Assembly: GCA_949752745.1 (NCBI GenBank)
Contig: OX457027.1
Location: 60,786,859-60,850,858 of the forward strand
DNA length: 64,000 bases
Direction of reading: 5' to 3'
Source: Protula sp. h YS-2021
Taxonomy: Eukaryota > Annelida > Polychaeta > Sabellida > Serpulidae
Shown here: positions 11,217-24,620 of the stretch, piece by piece
Position numbering within the stretch: the first letter of the stretch is position 1
How the letters are laid out: every line of letters begins with the position of its first letter
Program-made: the position numbers and the translations under genes
The notes under the pieces: generated by a model
Seen by the model: the letters and a program-made list of their open reading frames with translations, nothing else
Told to the model about the DNA's origin: nothing
Database searches by the model: none

Positions 11217-14200
11217 GTCCCCCGCCGGGGGACTATACTTTTCGGGTTTGTCTGTTCGTCCGTCTGTCGACACCTTTTTTGTTAACACACTCACGCCTAC
11301 ATTTTTCCTCCGATTGTTAAGATATTGTATATATGGATAGTACTAGAACGAACAAGGATCGGTATTGTAAATGAGCCATGTCGGCCCAAGAACATTGGCC
11401 CAGCTGAACTTCACAAATTTTCCCAATCCTTACTCAGTCGAATGAGTTTGTTAACACACTCAAGCCTACATTTTTCCACCGATTGTTAAGATATTGTATC
11501 TATGAGTAGTACTGAAACAAACAAGGATCGGTATTGTAAATGAGCCCTATCGGCCCAAGGACATTGGCCCAGCTGAACTTCACAAATTTTCCCAATCCTT
11601 ACTCAGTTGAATTTGTTAACACACTCAAGCCTACATTTCTGCATCGATTGTTGAAATCTTTTAGATATGAGAAGAATTGGAACCAACAAAGGTCGGTATT
11701 GTAAATGAGCCCTATCGGCGAAAGGACATCGGCCCAGCTGAACTTCACAAATTTTCACAACCCTTACATACTGGAATGAGTTTGTTAACACACTCAAGCC
11801 TACATTTTTTGAAACAATTGGCAAAATGTTATACACATAGGTAGTATGGGTGGTAACAAGAATCGGTATTGTAAATGAGCCATGCTGGCCCAAGGACATT
11901 GGCCCAGCTGAAATTTTAAAATTCACGAATATGATATGAAGGGTTGTAGTCCAATCTAACAAAATCTAATACTGGGATTGTACGCGAAGGACATAGTCAG
12001 TTTCACTGACCCACTTGTTGTTTAAGAGACTCGATGGACTTTCTTTCAAAAAAGATAAATAAAAAGAACAAATTGATGTTCGGCGACGGAAAACTAAAAT
12101 GAATATCACACCGGAGAATATGACTTGGGATAGCCATGTGGAGGGAGGGGATGGCGGGGGGGGGGGGGGGGGGTTGTACAGCGGAGCAGGATGTACTGCT
12201 ACATCTAGGGTAAAGGGACTTGAAGGCTTTTCGTCTGTAAAAATTCGGGGGCCCCGCGAGCTCCGATCGAACAAAAAAAAAGAATGCAAGCACTGAACCG
12301 AAAATTTTGGCAAAACTGCAAACCCTAGTAAATGCATGTAATGAGTGTTGTTGATTTGAATGACATAATAATGTTTAGGAGGAATGTGGATGAACTGACA
12401 TGTATTTTATTTTGTTCTTATTTCCTCTGTTAAATGAGTCCCATGCTTGCGTACAAAATGCTAAAGTCGGAGCAATAGTTTTCATAAACAGACAGGTTAA
12501 TGGATGGGGGGGGGGGGGGGGGGGGGTTGATCAGGACCATGCTTTGTTCTTTTACTTGTGTTTTACCTCCGCTCATTTCTCTCGTTTGAATCTACTACAA
12601 GCGTCCTTTCGTGGAACACATCGCATAAAATGTTACCTCATGTAGTTGTCTATTTAACAAGTATAGCAAAATAAAAACAGCTTTCTTAAAAGATTTTATT
12701 TAGCATTTCTCTAAGGTTTTAACTGGTATATTATTGCACGTATAATCTTAAAAATGAAATTTTAAAGTTAAAAATCGGGCTAAGACACTAAAACTTTTTT
12801 TTCTATAAAATATAAGATATAACACACAATGCTATTGAATTAGTTGCCAAATTTGGCTCACGCGAAAGAATTTTAATACTGCGTAATTCGGTGCGCAATA
12901 CATAAACACGAGTGCCATTCATCCCAGAATAACGTTTTTCTTTCAATTTTTATTTTATCAAGGAACTTTTTGGCATTGACAGTTTCAATAATGTTAGATG
13001 AAGCGCTGTTGCACCTTTAAAATGGCGCTCGGGACTGTGGCACATCTGTTATGTCTATGATACATGCTCCTACCCGCCCAGTGCGAACACGCTGCACATT
13101 TTAAATTATGTAAAGTTAAACCTTAGATAACTCAGCCATTTTCTTACATTCCATGTTTTTTTTTTTAACCATTTCAGGAAAGTTAACAATGCGAGTCAAT
13201 ACTTCTGAACCTCGAAAGTCGCCCATATCAAAATACATAAAGGTTATTCTGTATAAACAAGCATATTTCTTACCTAAGCGTAATCACACTTTGAGTGTTT
13301 TGAATAAAAGCACAAGAATTTTGAATTTCGACTGGGATGGAACCAGGTCAAAAATAAAAGAAATGATAGAAGAAATACCGCAAAAACAACTCATACTCGG
13401 GACATAAAAGAAATTGGAACTTAAAACTATTTGTTTAAACTTTTAATACGTTTTTAAAATAAGATACAGGTTGTTAAAAAACGTGAATGCTCTTTGGTGC
13501 AGAGAAATTTGACATTCAGGAGAACTATCTATCATTTCTTTCATTTTTTACCCAATTAAATTGTATTCAAAACGCAGAACTTTATTATATTTCATTCGGA
13601 ACGCCCAATGTGTGATTTGCTCATTACACCTGTACATTTTCGTCCACCCATTCAATTTCGAATAGATGAACAGGGGTTTAACGCAGGGTCACCCAAAGGA
13701 TAGTACAACACTTCAACAATAAGAAACCCAAATATTTAATCTAACAACAAACCGGAGGTAATCTTTAAAGCATCATAAATATAAAATTACAATGATCGTT
13801 TGTTTCAACTGCTATTGCAAGATATATAATGGCACCTAAGATGTGAATTTAACTCAAAGGAAGTCAAATTAAAAAAAAAACAAAACAAGTTATCAGTGAA
13901 ACTGATGAATGTCCCCCGCCACGAACTATCCCGTTGGAGAAGAAATTGGAATTGAACCAAAAAGCGTCGCACAACTTCAATATATATATATTTTCACTGT
14001 AGCAACAATCAAAAGCCAGGGTTGAATAGCGGTTGAGATATCGCGTGCACAAAGTTGCACTATAGGCAACAGAAATACTAACAAATTGCCTATTTTTAAC
14101 AAGTCGCCATTTCGTCATTTTTTGGTCGAATCGAAAAATAATGCCACGTCGCACAACTTCAATATATATATTTTCACTGTGGCAACAATCAAAAGCCAGG

Positions 14201-14312
14201 GTTGAATAGCGGCTGAGATATCGCTTGCACAAATTTGTGCTTCCAAGTGTCGCCAGACAGACGGACGGACGGACCCGAATACTATGCGGCGGCGGGGGAC
14301 TAAAAAGTATAT
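11217..14312. mobile_element. Hairpin-headed repetitive element with (GTCC) tracts at both ends
   Basis: The left end has a near-palindrome, gtcccccgccgggggac (11217-11233), followed by gttcgtccgtctgtc. The right end has gacagacggacggacgga (14255-14273) and the inverse of the head, gcggcgggggactaaaaag. Inside, four units of 160-170 bp (11279-11940) share 'ttgttaacacactcaagcct' and 'cggcccaaggacattggccc'; two ~180-bp units lie at 13963-14235. The part between (12000-13900) holds G runs (12158-12173, 12505-12526) and no recognisable gene. ORF 13153-13407 has no family resemblance that I can see. Confidence 0.55.
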
Positions 14313-14628
14313 TTAAACCCTGTAGGATTAAGAAAATTCACTGAGGTGCAGGTCACACTTTACGTCCTGCAAAAGTTCAGTGAAAAAATCAAAACAAAGG
14401 AAACCGGAAACGCGCCTTTGATTTTTACATACGCGACAAAAAAAAAAAAAAAAAAAAGCGACAAGTCAATGACTTTTCCAGCTTGACAGTGAAATCTGTC
14501 ATATGGAACATATAGCAGTATAACAACAAGGCTGTAGAACGACAGGGTAACCGAACGTCAACACTCAAGGACAAATGTTTTAATAGCTGAATAGCCACTT
14601 GGGCAGGCCAATGAGGTGATGTAGGTTT

Positions 14629-16679
14629 TTAGAGCTTATACTTAAACTTGTCTTTGCGCGCCCTGATCTCTTTAATAGCCGCGGCGCGCTGCACATCGCT
14701 GATTGATTCCCCGTCGATATCCAGTCCCAGAGATTGGTAAAAAGCCACGACGTGAGTGCGTAAGAACGGGTTGTATTGCTTCTCCTCTTCTATCGTGGAC
14801 GGGCTCTGAACACACGGAAATGTAAACAATAATATATTTTACGATTCTGATGTCACTTTGGTCTTCATACAAGTTTAAAGTCTTTTCCTTTCACCGAACA
14901 GGGCAATACAACAGGTTCACTGCCCTATGACGCGAAATTAACAGTACGGAATTTGCAATTTTATCACGTATTCTCTTTGATTTCTGTCACTGATTTTCCG
15001 GCGCGGACCATAAAATGCAACAGAAAACCGTCGCACAAATTTCATTTACTCTGTGAAATACTTGATTTTTGAAATTGTAATCTTGCAAATAATTTTAAGG
15101 TAACTAAAATTCATTAATTTCTCGTAATGTTAAATAGATGTTCATTCATTTGTGTTTGTTCTTGTTTTTTTTTTTAACTTCGGAATGATAGTCAAACTTA
15201 AACGAGCTTTCTGAATTCAAATGCCGAGCTGACCAATTCACTGGCAAAAGTCTGGCGGTGTTCATAATAAAGGCCTGACTTTATTATTATTTCTTCTTTT
15301 TTTCTGGAACAAAAAGAAGTAAAGAAAATGGGCCTGTAACTCACAGAAATCTGTCGGCCTTTGCGCCTGTCATTAACCCAATCCAATTTGTTCTGAAAAT
15401 AGAAATAACCCAGTTATATAACAATTCCAAAACTGTCCCTGTTCAAGCCCTTTTTAGTTACTCACGAGTCGCTTTTATCACAGCATCAATTTTTGTATCC
15501 CACGTCAATGAGTGTAGTACAGAAATTAAATACCGTATAATTTTGTTAGAACCACAAATGAGTGGGACAAAGAAAACTAGTCATTATAACTGCTATATCA
15601 GTTACCAAAAGACCAAACATTGTATCATTTAAGCAGTACTGCGTTATATTCAGTCTCCATATATGGAATTTCGCATATTCATTTCCGATTTGTGTTCCGA
15701 TAAACTGTGTCACAAAAAACTTCATTTAACATTGAAAACAAAGGCATTTTCAACAACAGTATTTACCTTCAGTACTTCGTTATCGGGATCTATGTGCCGC
15801 GCAAATTCCAAATTTTCTTTTGCGTACTCATGACCTAGTAATAGGTAGATATCAGCTACAAGTCAATCTGCTTGCGTTATCTTAAACATTCAGCGGTGAA
15901 ATTTATGAATAAAATCATAATTAGTGACCCAGATATAACGACTTCTGCTGCGAATTTCCGCGATGGTAATATATTTCCATTTGTGCATATGAACTCTTCG
16001 AATTTTAACTTTGTAAACGTACGTTGATGAAATTTTAAAGCTATGGTTTAATAGCCTTGAGTAATAACCACAACTACGTTGGTAAGTCCATAGTATACTC
16101 AAATTCAAGGCTTCATTTAATAACGCACGTTAGTAAAGAAATTCACCTGGCCACACAAGGGTCTCGGCCGGCAGAGCCGCTACTTTGTCAATCGACTGCA
16201 GCATTTCCATTGGCGTACATTCAAACATGCGACCTGAAATAGTATTTGAGATACACAGTAGATTATACATGTTCAACATTCCAAAAAGTTAACATTTTGG
16301 CTGAATTATAAACCTAATGTACAATGTTGGTTGGAAGAAAAAAAGTAGTATGTCTGCGGGCTGCCCACATAGGCCAGCCCATCGTCAACGATTTATAACC
16401 TCCACCCTCCATCCCGCCCATCTCACGTTACATCCTCTTTTTCAATACGCTGGACAAAGGCACGCACCGTTTTATAAGTGCGCCATCATCCCCCTTCCAA
16501 TCCGGCCATCACAGTCTACATCCTGGTTTTAATATTATGTAAAAGCGCTGCGTAAAACCTGTCAGTCTAACACCGCATGATGTTGGTGGCATCTAACGAC
16601 TTATTATGTCTCCCCGACCAAGGGGAGACATATAGTGTTTGTACGTTCTGTGTGTGTGTATGTGTGTACGTGTGTGTGT

Positions 16680-16711
<32 letters not shown>

Positions 16712-19700
16712 CAGTCTGTTGTGAACAAAGTGTTGTGTGCAAGATATCTCGAGAACGAAACGTCCGATCGACTTCAAACTTGATCGATTTATTCCTTGGT
16801 TAGGTGGGACGGTTCTATCAACTTTTGACGTACGTCACGTGATTAGGGCAGGCGTATGACGTCATTACGTAAAAATCTTGTGTGCGGAATTTCTCTGCCG
16901 CTGAACATCGGAGAAACTTGAAACTTGGTGGAATTGTTGCTTGGTAGGTCCGAAATACTCTACAGAATTTTTTCGCGAGTAGAACGAACGAATGCGGCGT
17001 ATGACGTCATCACGTAAAATATGCATGTATTTTGAACAAGATCTTGTGTGCAAAATATCTCGACAACGGAAAGTCCTATCGACTTCAAATTTTATATGAA
17101 CATTCCTTGGGTCAGTCGGACGGTTCTATCAACTTTTCACGTGTGTCACATGATTAGGGCGGGCTTATGACGTCATTGCGTAAAAATCTTGTGTGCGAAA
17201 TTTCTCAGCTGCTGAACATCGGAGAAAATTGAAACGTGGTGGGATTGTTGCTTGGTGGGTCCGAAAGAATCTACAGAATTTTTTCGCGAATAGAACGAAC
17301 CAATGCGGCGTATGACGTCATCACGTAAAATATGTTTATATTTGGAACAAGATCTTGTGTGCAAAATATCTCGACAACGGAAAGTCCTATCGACTTCAAA
17401 TTTTATATGAACATTCCTTGGGTCAGTCGGACGGTTCTATCAACTTTTCACGTGTGTCACATGATTAGGGCGGGCGTATGACGTCATTGCGTAAAAATCT
17501 TGTGTGCGAAATTTCTCAGCTGCTGAACATCGGAGAAAGTTGAAACTTGGTGGGATTGCTGCTTGGTAGGTCCGAAAGAATCTACAGAATTTTTTCGCGA
17601 GTAGAACGAACGAATGCGGCGTATGACGTCATCACGTAAAATATGTTTATATTTGGAACAAAATATCTCGATAACGGAAAGTCCTATCGACTTCAAATTT
17701 TGTATGAACATGCCTTGGGTCAGTCGGACGGTTCTATCAACTTGTCACGCATGTCACCTGATTAGGGCGGGTGTATGACGTCATCACGTAAAAATCTTGT
17801 GTGCCAAATTTCTCAGCTGCTGAACATCGGAGAAAGTTGAAACTTGGTGGGATTGTTGCTTGGTTGGTCGGATAAGTCGCACGGTTTTGGTTAAACATTA
17901 TTAAACTCGTGTAGAAAATCAAGAAAGGTGCATAACGTCAACACTGCCCCCCCCCCCCCCCCGCCTCCCCTTTTTTTTGTGGCTCCTTTGTTATCTAAGC
18001 ATAGGTGTTTTCTACGCTGGGGATTTCATAAGATTCTCGAGTGTTCCTGCATTCTTTAGAAAGCTTCAAAACAGTGACAGCATTACTGTCGGTCCATTGC
18101 TATTTGTTAGTGCCTGAAATTAAGCTTTTTGTGCGTTTCTCATCTACGGCTGTTATGTAACATGCCACTCAGTCAGGGGTCAGTGTCAGTTGCGGTGCAT
18201 GATGGAGTCGTTATCTTCGAGGTCATGGAATGCTATAGGTCTTAGCAGGTCTAGCTATTGATTTTTGTTTCGCGCATACTTGATTCGGTTGCCAAGGTGT
18301 TCTATATATAGGAGCTATTTTGTATCGATTGGCATTGTTTGCGGAAGCATTTTTCGCAATTAAAGTGGGTCATCTGACATCTTGTGTTATGAGAAGCAGC
18401 TCACCATTTTGGCACCGAAATGCACCCCCCCCTCTCCCACCGAGGTGCGTCATCTGATGCGCAGTTATGAAGAATGCCTTTCTAGTGCTATTTGGCCTAT
18501 GGGAATGTGCGAAGACAAGGTAGTATATCATGGCTATAACTACACTTAGGATACAGACCGTTACCGTTGCCTTGGGTAAAAGGGTTAGTGTTGTGTTTAT
18601 AGTTTGACCTACATTAAATAGCTGGGGGGGGGGGGGGGCGTGTGGAGGATGATGGTTAGCAAAAAAAAAAAACCCGACCGCCTTCAAGACCTGGATAAAA
18701 AGTAAGACCCGTTTGTCGTGACCCCTTCCAGATTCGGGTAAAAAGACGTACGATAAAACCTGCCTGTCTTGACCAAGTAGCATGTAGCGAACAGCAAAAC
18801 TGCTATAGTGACCAACTTCAGATCTGGATAAGAAGGGCCTGCAGTAAAACCCGTTTTAGCGACCACCTTCCAGACTCGGATGAAAAAAGACGTCCATTTA
18901 TATGTTTTAGTGACCACCATCTGTTTGGTTTATTTTGAGTTCTTTTACAATGAATTAAGGTTATGTTTGCAGAAATGAATATTTTATTCCAGTAATTAAA
19001 AAAACGGGATTTTTTTTTGGGGGGGGGGGGGGGATCATGGGTTTGGTCGGGGAGACATTTGTTTTTGTTTACAAAAACAAAAAACTAAGTAGGTATCGAC
19101 TGAAAGTGTATAACATAAGCCTGTACTCCTATGTTTTGTGTGCACTGGCCGCTCTAGTTTTCATTGTATACATATATCGACATAAACATAACAATATCGA
19201 CATAAACGAATAATTACGAATATAACACACTGTAAGCAGTTGAAAAAACGTTGGGCTGGGGGGGGGGGGGGGGGGGAACATACCGACGGCTGCCAAGAAC
19301 AGATGATCACCGGAAAACAACTGCGGTGGCGCCCCAAACGGCGACCCATCGAGGACATAGACGACGTGGCCCACGGTGTGGCCCGGTGTGAAATGCACGT
19401 GGAAGCTCAGCTGACCCACTTGTAAGTGATCCCCTTCCTTAACTCCGCTGCAAATGAGGCATGTATCTCAATATTAAACTTGTTGCATCAAAACTCCCTA
19501 TGGGATGCATGGCGTGTGGCGTGGAGTAACCGGCAGGGACCCCTCCCCAGCCGCCCCCCCCCCCCAAAAAAAAACTACCTGTCTGATTACACAACACACA
19601 AGAGAGCATTAAAAACCGTCGTAGACAAAGCACAGTGCATACCCGGAGCACAAAATTTTCTATAAATTGCACCATTTACGGCAGGGCAGTTTATGACTAG

Positions 19701-22700
19701 AAAACTCTAAGTTAGGAATATTTCCCACTGTTTCTGTTAGTCTTTTTTAACGCCTATATAACGTAACATAACTAAATTAAAACTTTAAATCGAATTTACA
19801 ACTATTAAAAATTAAAAGCAAAAAATTCTTTCAATTTTTAAATGCGCAAATGACTTTTATTACGCATGGGACTCATCCGACAGCGTATGGCAAGCTAAAG
19901 TACCGTCATACAAATGCCGCCAAGAGGTTTTCAGTCAGTCACAAGTCTGAATGTTGTAAACACCACAAAATAATTCAAAATGCGTCGATTTTTGAAAGCC
20001 GCACCAGTGGTAGTGTATAACACAAACTGTTACACAGAGGATAGTATTTAACGTAGCATTTTATTTAATGTGTAATAATATATCTGATCAGGAACAGTGT
20101 CTAAGGCAGCAGTTTACTTGGTGTGTTACACGAGGCACATAATCTAAAGCAGCAATTCAGTTACTTTGTAACTCCAGGCATATTACCTAAGGCACCCCCA
20201 TACATTTACTGTGTAACGCCAGGCACATTATCTAAGGCACCGCCATCCACTTACTGTGTAACGCCAGGCACATTATTTAAGGCACCGCCATACACTTACT
20301 GTGTAACGCCAGGCACATTATTTAAGGCACCGCCATACACTTACTGTGTAACGCCGGGGACATTATCTAAGGCACCGCCATACACTTAATATGTAACGCC
20401 GGGGACATTATCTAAGGCACCGCCATACACTTACTGTGTAACACCAGGCACATTATCTTAGGCACCGCCATACACCTCCTATGTAACGCCAGGCACATTA
20501 TCTTAGGCACCGCCATACACCTCCTATGTAACGCCAGGCACATTATCTTAGGCACCGCCATACACTTACTGTGTTACGCCAGGCACATTATCTAAGGCAC
20601 CGCCATACACTTACTGTGTAACTCCAGGCACATTATCTTAGGCACCGCCATACACCTCCTATGTAACGCCAGGCACATTATCTTAGGCACCGCCATACAC
20701 TTACTGTGTAACACCAGGCACATTATCTTAGGCACCGCCATACACTTACTGTGTTACGCCAGGCACATTATCTAAGGCACCGCCATACACTTACTGTGTA
20801 ACACCAGGCACATTATCTTAGGCACCGCCATACACTTACTGTGTAACACCAGGCACATTATCTTAGGCACCGCCATACACTTACTGTGTTACGCCAGGCA
20901 CATTATCTAAGGCACCGCCATACACTTACTGTGTAACGCCAGGCACATTATCTTAGGCACCGCCATATACTTACTGAGTAACGCCAGGCACATTATCTAA
21001 GGCACCGCCATACACTTGTATGTTTTTATAACGCTTCTTCCATTCAGCATTCCCATAGCTGTGATCCCTGCAAATAAAATACCTTGATACGTTATAGTTG
21101 ATGCAATCCATGAAAGGACTGGAAATCGACTGGAAATCGAACTACGGGAATTTGTACCACTTACCAACATTTAATCCCTTGCAGAAACTACAATCACCAA
21201 ATAAACCCGGCATAGTCCAACCTAGTCCCCCTTACCAATCCTAGTCCCAACCACATTCTATTTTTCAAATTTCAACCCAACCTTTAGAAAACAGCCCTAT
21301 ACTTTCAAAAGTTAAACGTTAATTTCATTACCAGTGCTTGTGTGTCGTTAGGACCGCTGACGGCGTGATTCCCTTATTATCCAAAACTCTCTGCAAGACA
21401 ACGATCAAATGTAGCACCGACACAACACATCACTTACCGGACACAATACACTAAATTCCCGACACATCACACTAGTTATCCTTTTCAACATACTAGTTGT
21501 CCCAAACAACAAACACGTTACTCGATACAAAGCACTAGTTGTCCCAAACAACAAACACGTTACCCGATACAAAGCACTAGTTGTCCCAAACAACAAACAC
21601 GTTACCCGATACAAAGCACCAGTTGCCTGTCACAACATTGCTTTTTGTGCTTCATTAACAAAAACCACAGGCGCAGGCTTGACGTAAGGCTACAGTTAAG
21701 TAAAACTAAAGTGAAACCTAGTCCTAAGTTATAACAACAAACATAGGCATCGGAGATGCAGAGCCCTCAGCTACTAGCGGTTACATCACTATGGTCCAGT
21801 TGCTCTTTTGAAATACCGCCCGGACAAAAACAATATACAAGGTGCAACGGACGGAGCCATGGACTGGTCTTTGCACGTCTACACTATATACACTTTCTTC
21901 CTGCAAGGTTTGGTTAAACTCCGATGAAGTTGTTGAGATATTGCCCGGACAAGAAAAAGTTTACAGTACGACGAACGGACAGACGGATGGACATGGGACA
22001 AATCGAACCCTCCCCCCCCCCCCCACCGTTGCACATCTATACTACATATACTTTCTTTCTGTAAGGTTTTGTGAAGCTCCGATAAATACTTTTTGAGTTA
22101 TCGCTCGGACAAAAAAAGTTTACGTACAGACAGACAGACGGAAGGACAGACCGACAGCAACAGCTTTCAGCCAATATTGGCTGAGGGCTAACAAAAGGGC
22201 ACAAAACACTTTGAATAGCAAATTTAAAAATACGAATCTTCCCGCGGCACCTGAAACTATTGCGAAAAGTACAGTGAAATCTTCTTTCCGAAAAACTGCA
22301 GTTTTGCACGAAGCATTACATGTACTTCTTTTTGCCGAAAGTTTCACAATAGTTTCCTTTGGATATTTTGTTAGAAACTATATCCTTAGCTTATGCCAAA
22401 CATCTCCTATTCTTCATTGACATATTTTATACCAAGTAATACCCGTTCTCTCGTATGACCCTAAACTGATAGTTTCCTTTGATGGATCCTGGGTTTTTTT
22501 ATAAGGTTTACCTGGATGGGCTCGGGATCTGCCGGATCTATTAACACCGATACGTTACACTTCTTGTCAGTTACAAGATAACTGAGGTTGTCCTGGGAAA
22601 TCGGTATTGGTAAAATTTCCAAATCTGAAACAAATGCCGTAAATACACACACACACATATATTAATGACTGAAGAAGACAAACATGTGCGATTCCATTCT

Positions 22701-23425
22701 GTGCAAGATTTTCCCAGAGTGCTGATCAGAGAATGAGTGTTATTTGACCACTACACTTTAAACCTGTGGAGGCGTAATTGTTTTAGACTTATCTTGATTA
22801 TTCACCATTGAATGCAGTAGCAGTGGTTATTGAATGCGGCTCGTTGTTGTACTTGCGGCTGGCTTTAGCCACTTCTCTGCGGTAATAAACAGATCCCACG
22901 GGCGTTCTTGTGTATAAGAAGTACCTGTAAGACAGACATGCGTTCTGTTTTATAAAGCCCTGCTAAAACGTCTCCAGAATAAATATGTAACACACACTCC
23001 AAATCAAGAATACATAGTGAACTAACCACAGGAAATGTCCTCAGGAAATATACAACTGCTGATGCGAAAAACTCGAACTTCGACAACCAAGTATAAGCAA
23101 GTTTAAGCAGTTGTGTTTTGTTTTGCAAAAATAGGCTGCGTCAGTTCCGGTTATCACAATATGACGCATACGAGTCATAGTGTGACTTAAACGTTACCAA
23201 GTATTTCTGTCCAGATATTTTCTCACACATCTCGTCAAGTTTGGCGAGTAGAAGGCATTGACTTACTGGGTAATCGCACGAAAACTCACGTAAATTCACA
23301 TTCACTTACCCTATTTTGAAGAAGGGACTTCCTGCCTTGGCCATTTTCCTGACGTAAAGGTAAAACAAGCTTAGAAATGAGATTCCTATTCCTATGGAAA
23401 CGTAGAAAACGCCCAGCGCCACCAT
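14629..23425 (-). CDS. PNKD-like / hydroxyacylglutathione hydrolase-family metallo-beta-lactamase protein, complete
   Basis: Ten exons in transcription order: 23425-23310, 22924-22806, 22624-22512, 21390-21332, 21067-20975, 19447-19284, 16233-16147, 15834-15767, 15392-15345, 14805-14629. Phases agree throughout, giving 347 residues. The start ATG is at 23425. Residues 5-26 form a hydrophobic membrane anchor, as in long PNKD forms. The metal ligands are all present: H133, H135, D137 and H138 in THKHWDH, H190 in TPGHTVGH, D214 in FSGDHLF and H252 in WPGHEYA. The C-terminal EKQYNPFLRTH is a PNKD signature. Family role: binuclear metal thioester hydrolase of the glyoxalase II superfamily; PNKD itself is membrane-associated, with a poorly known substrate. 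The usual SGGN after the HxHxDH motif reads SYGN. Exon 5 ends inside the first unit of a 45-bp tandem array. Confidence 0.9.
16604..19161. mobile_element. Hairpin-headed dispersed repeat, copy 1 (in PNKD-like intron 6)
   Basis: Starts with tatgtctccccgaccaagg and its inverted partner ggggagacatatagtg, then a (GT)n tract (16650-16713). The body has a tandem array with period about 308 bp (16740-17870). Then come ~75-bp subrepeats 'gacctggataaaaag' (18680-18910), a perfect short hairpin of gtttttgtttacaaaaac type (19058-19083), and the end 'gcactggccgctctagtttt'. Three shorter copies with the same head and tail lie at 41552, 45227 and 47312. The element also contains C and G homopolymer runs at 17946, 18624, 19018 and 19258. 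Confidence 0.65.
16740..17870. repeat. ~308-bp tandem repeat array with TGACGTCA sites
   Basis: About 3.6 units. Each has 'aaaatatctcgacaacgg', 'gtcggacggttctatcaact', 'tgctgaacatcggagaaa' and one or two palindromes TGACGTCA (for example in gtatgacgtcatcacgtaa). The array is the core of hairpin-headed repeat copy 1. Small minus-strand ORFs here repeat with the array and are not genes. Confidence 0.85.
20150..21020. repeat. 45-bp minisatellite (~19 units) derived from PNKD-like exon 5 and its splice donor
   Basis: On the minus strand each unit contains GGCGGTGCCTTAGATAATG followed by TGCCTGGCGTTACACA and GTAAGTGTAT. The first unit read by the gene (20975-21019) is the real 3' end of exon 5 and its donor (GTTACTCA|GTAAGT). 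Downstream units repeat both the coding end and the donor. Three units (near 20476, 20521 and 20656) have 'ctcctatgta' instead of 'ttactgtgta', which removes the GTAAGT donor. The period is divisible by three, but the unit contains an in-frame stop (TAA) overlapping the donor. Confidence 0.95.
21480..21615. repeat. 42-bp tandem repeat (3 units)
   Basis: Three near-identical units of 'actagttgtcccaaacaaca' followed by 'aacacgttacccgatacaaa'. They lie in intron 3 of the PNKD-like gene. No function is seen. Confidence 0.85.
21740..22170. repeat. Diverged tandem repeat with (GACAGACG)n tract
   Basis: Two to three units of about 140 bp with 'tacactatatacactttctt', 'ctgcaaggttt' and 'gcccggacaaaaa', followed by gacagacagacggaaggaca (22129-22151). 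This is the same general build as the other microsatellite-bearing repeats in the window. Confidence 0.6.
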
Positions 23426-23689
23426 CAGTTTCAGTTGAGTGGCATCTCACGGATCTCCGGACATATCCAGTTCCTGAATTTAAAGTGAGAGCGTGTAAAA
23501 TAAAGTTCTTAAATTATTCGCATTGAATGATACAGCGAATTAAATGTTTCATTTCAGGAATTTTTTTCATTTCTAAAAATCTGACTAAAGATACCAGAAG
23601 ATATAAATGCGCCTCTGGGCCTTCCAGACAACTACGTATACAAGCCAAGTCACGCTTTCAAAATCCGTGATCTGGAATAAACAGCGAAA

Positions 23690-23851
23690 TACAGTCAAAT
23701 CCATTTAAACCGACATCGCTTTAACCGACACATCGTTTTAACCGACATGTTTTCACGGTCCCGAAGTATTTACCCCATCGACCCCCAGTACCTTTTAACC
23801 GACATTTTTTGCTCAGTCCCGGCGATGTCGGTTTAACGAGATTTCACTGTA
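23690..23851. mobile_element. Pogo/Tigger-like MITE
   Basis: Bounded by TA dinucleotides. The left end TACAGTCAAATCCATTTAAA and the right end (inverse complement TACAGTGAAATCTCGTTAAA) are inverted repeats, with CCGACATCG words on both sides. The CAGT..AAA terminus and TA target site fit the pogo/Tigger group of mariner elements. No ORF. Confidence 0.75.
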
Positions 23852-24620
23852 GATTGTCAGCGTACACCTCTTTGTATACATGCCACAGCTTTGCAAAACG
23901 TACTTTCCAAAAAAAATTATTATCTATATTATATTTATGCCATCCATTTTCCCATCATCTTCCAGGAATTTTGCACTGGTCAGTAGCCTTTTTTATACAA
24001 AGTGTTCCAAATTATCCCAGTTGACCAGGATTGTTTGGAGAATCTTGGACCTGTTTCGAGCTTTACCTGTTTGACAACCACCAGACTACCGAAAAGTATG
24101 AAGTGTGATCATGTTTATGCGCTTAATAACAGTGTGTATGTTCCGGGTAACACGCGCAAGAATTCATCGTACTGACTGTTAATCAACCGGGGAAAAAGAA
24201 AAATTACAGAAGAAGTGTCGAAATATAGCTTTTGCCCAGAATAACTACACAAAAAAAATCAAATAAAACTGTTTCAAAACAATTAATAAAATAGTAATCT
24301 GTCGTTTAAAAACGATAGCACTTCGATGAAGAGAAAGTTGACATTTAGGTGAAACCACCATCACTTTCACCAATTTTTCGTTGATTTGCAGTCAAACCGG
24401 ATACTTTATTGCGAAATCTACAAGCCTAACCGCAGTCGGGTGATTCTCGATAATCTCGTCCCTTTCACGCTCTCAAACAACGAATCAAAGCCAGTCAAGT
24501 CATGAACCCGGAACCCGGAAAAAACCTGCGAGAATATTTTTTCCGGGCATAAGTAAAATCCCACCCGGATGTTCATCTTATTAGCATATAGTCATGTTGT
24601 ATCCGTGATGCAACATGCAA
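23852..24620. other. Intergenic, nothing recognised
   Basis: AT-rich sequence upstream of the PNKD-like gene. Two overlapping small ORFs (23809-24074) show no family features. A related pogo-like end, TACAGTCGGACCCACTTATG, starts at 24624 and appears truncated by about 24770. Confidence 0.4.

Noticed and set aside
12099..12296. Gly-rich ORF, and Pro-rich ORFs on the other strand
   Set aside because: Caused by a G homopolymer run (12158-12173).
13153..13407. ORF of 84 residues after an acceptor-like TTTCAG
   Set aside because: No domain, no donor with matching partner exons, and it lies inside a repeat element.
20123..20389. Plus-strand ORF with 15-residue repeats (YCVTPGTLFKAPPYT type)
   Set aside because: A by-product of the 45-bp array, which derives from the opposite strand of the PNKD-like exon.
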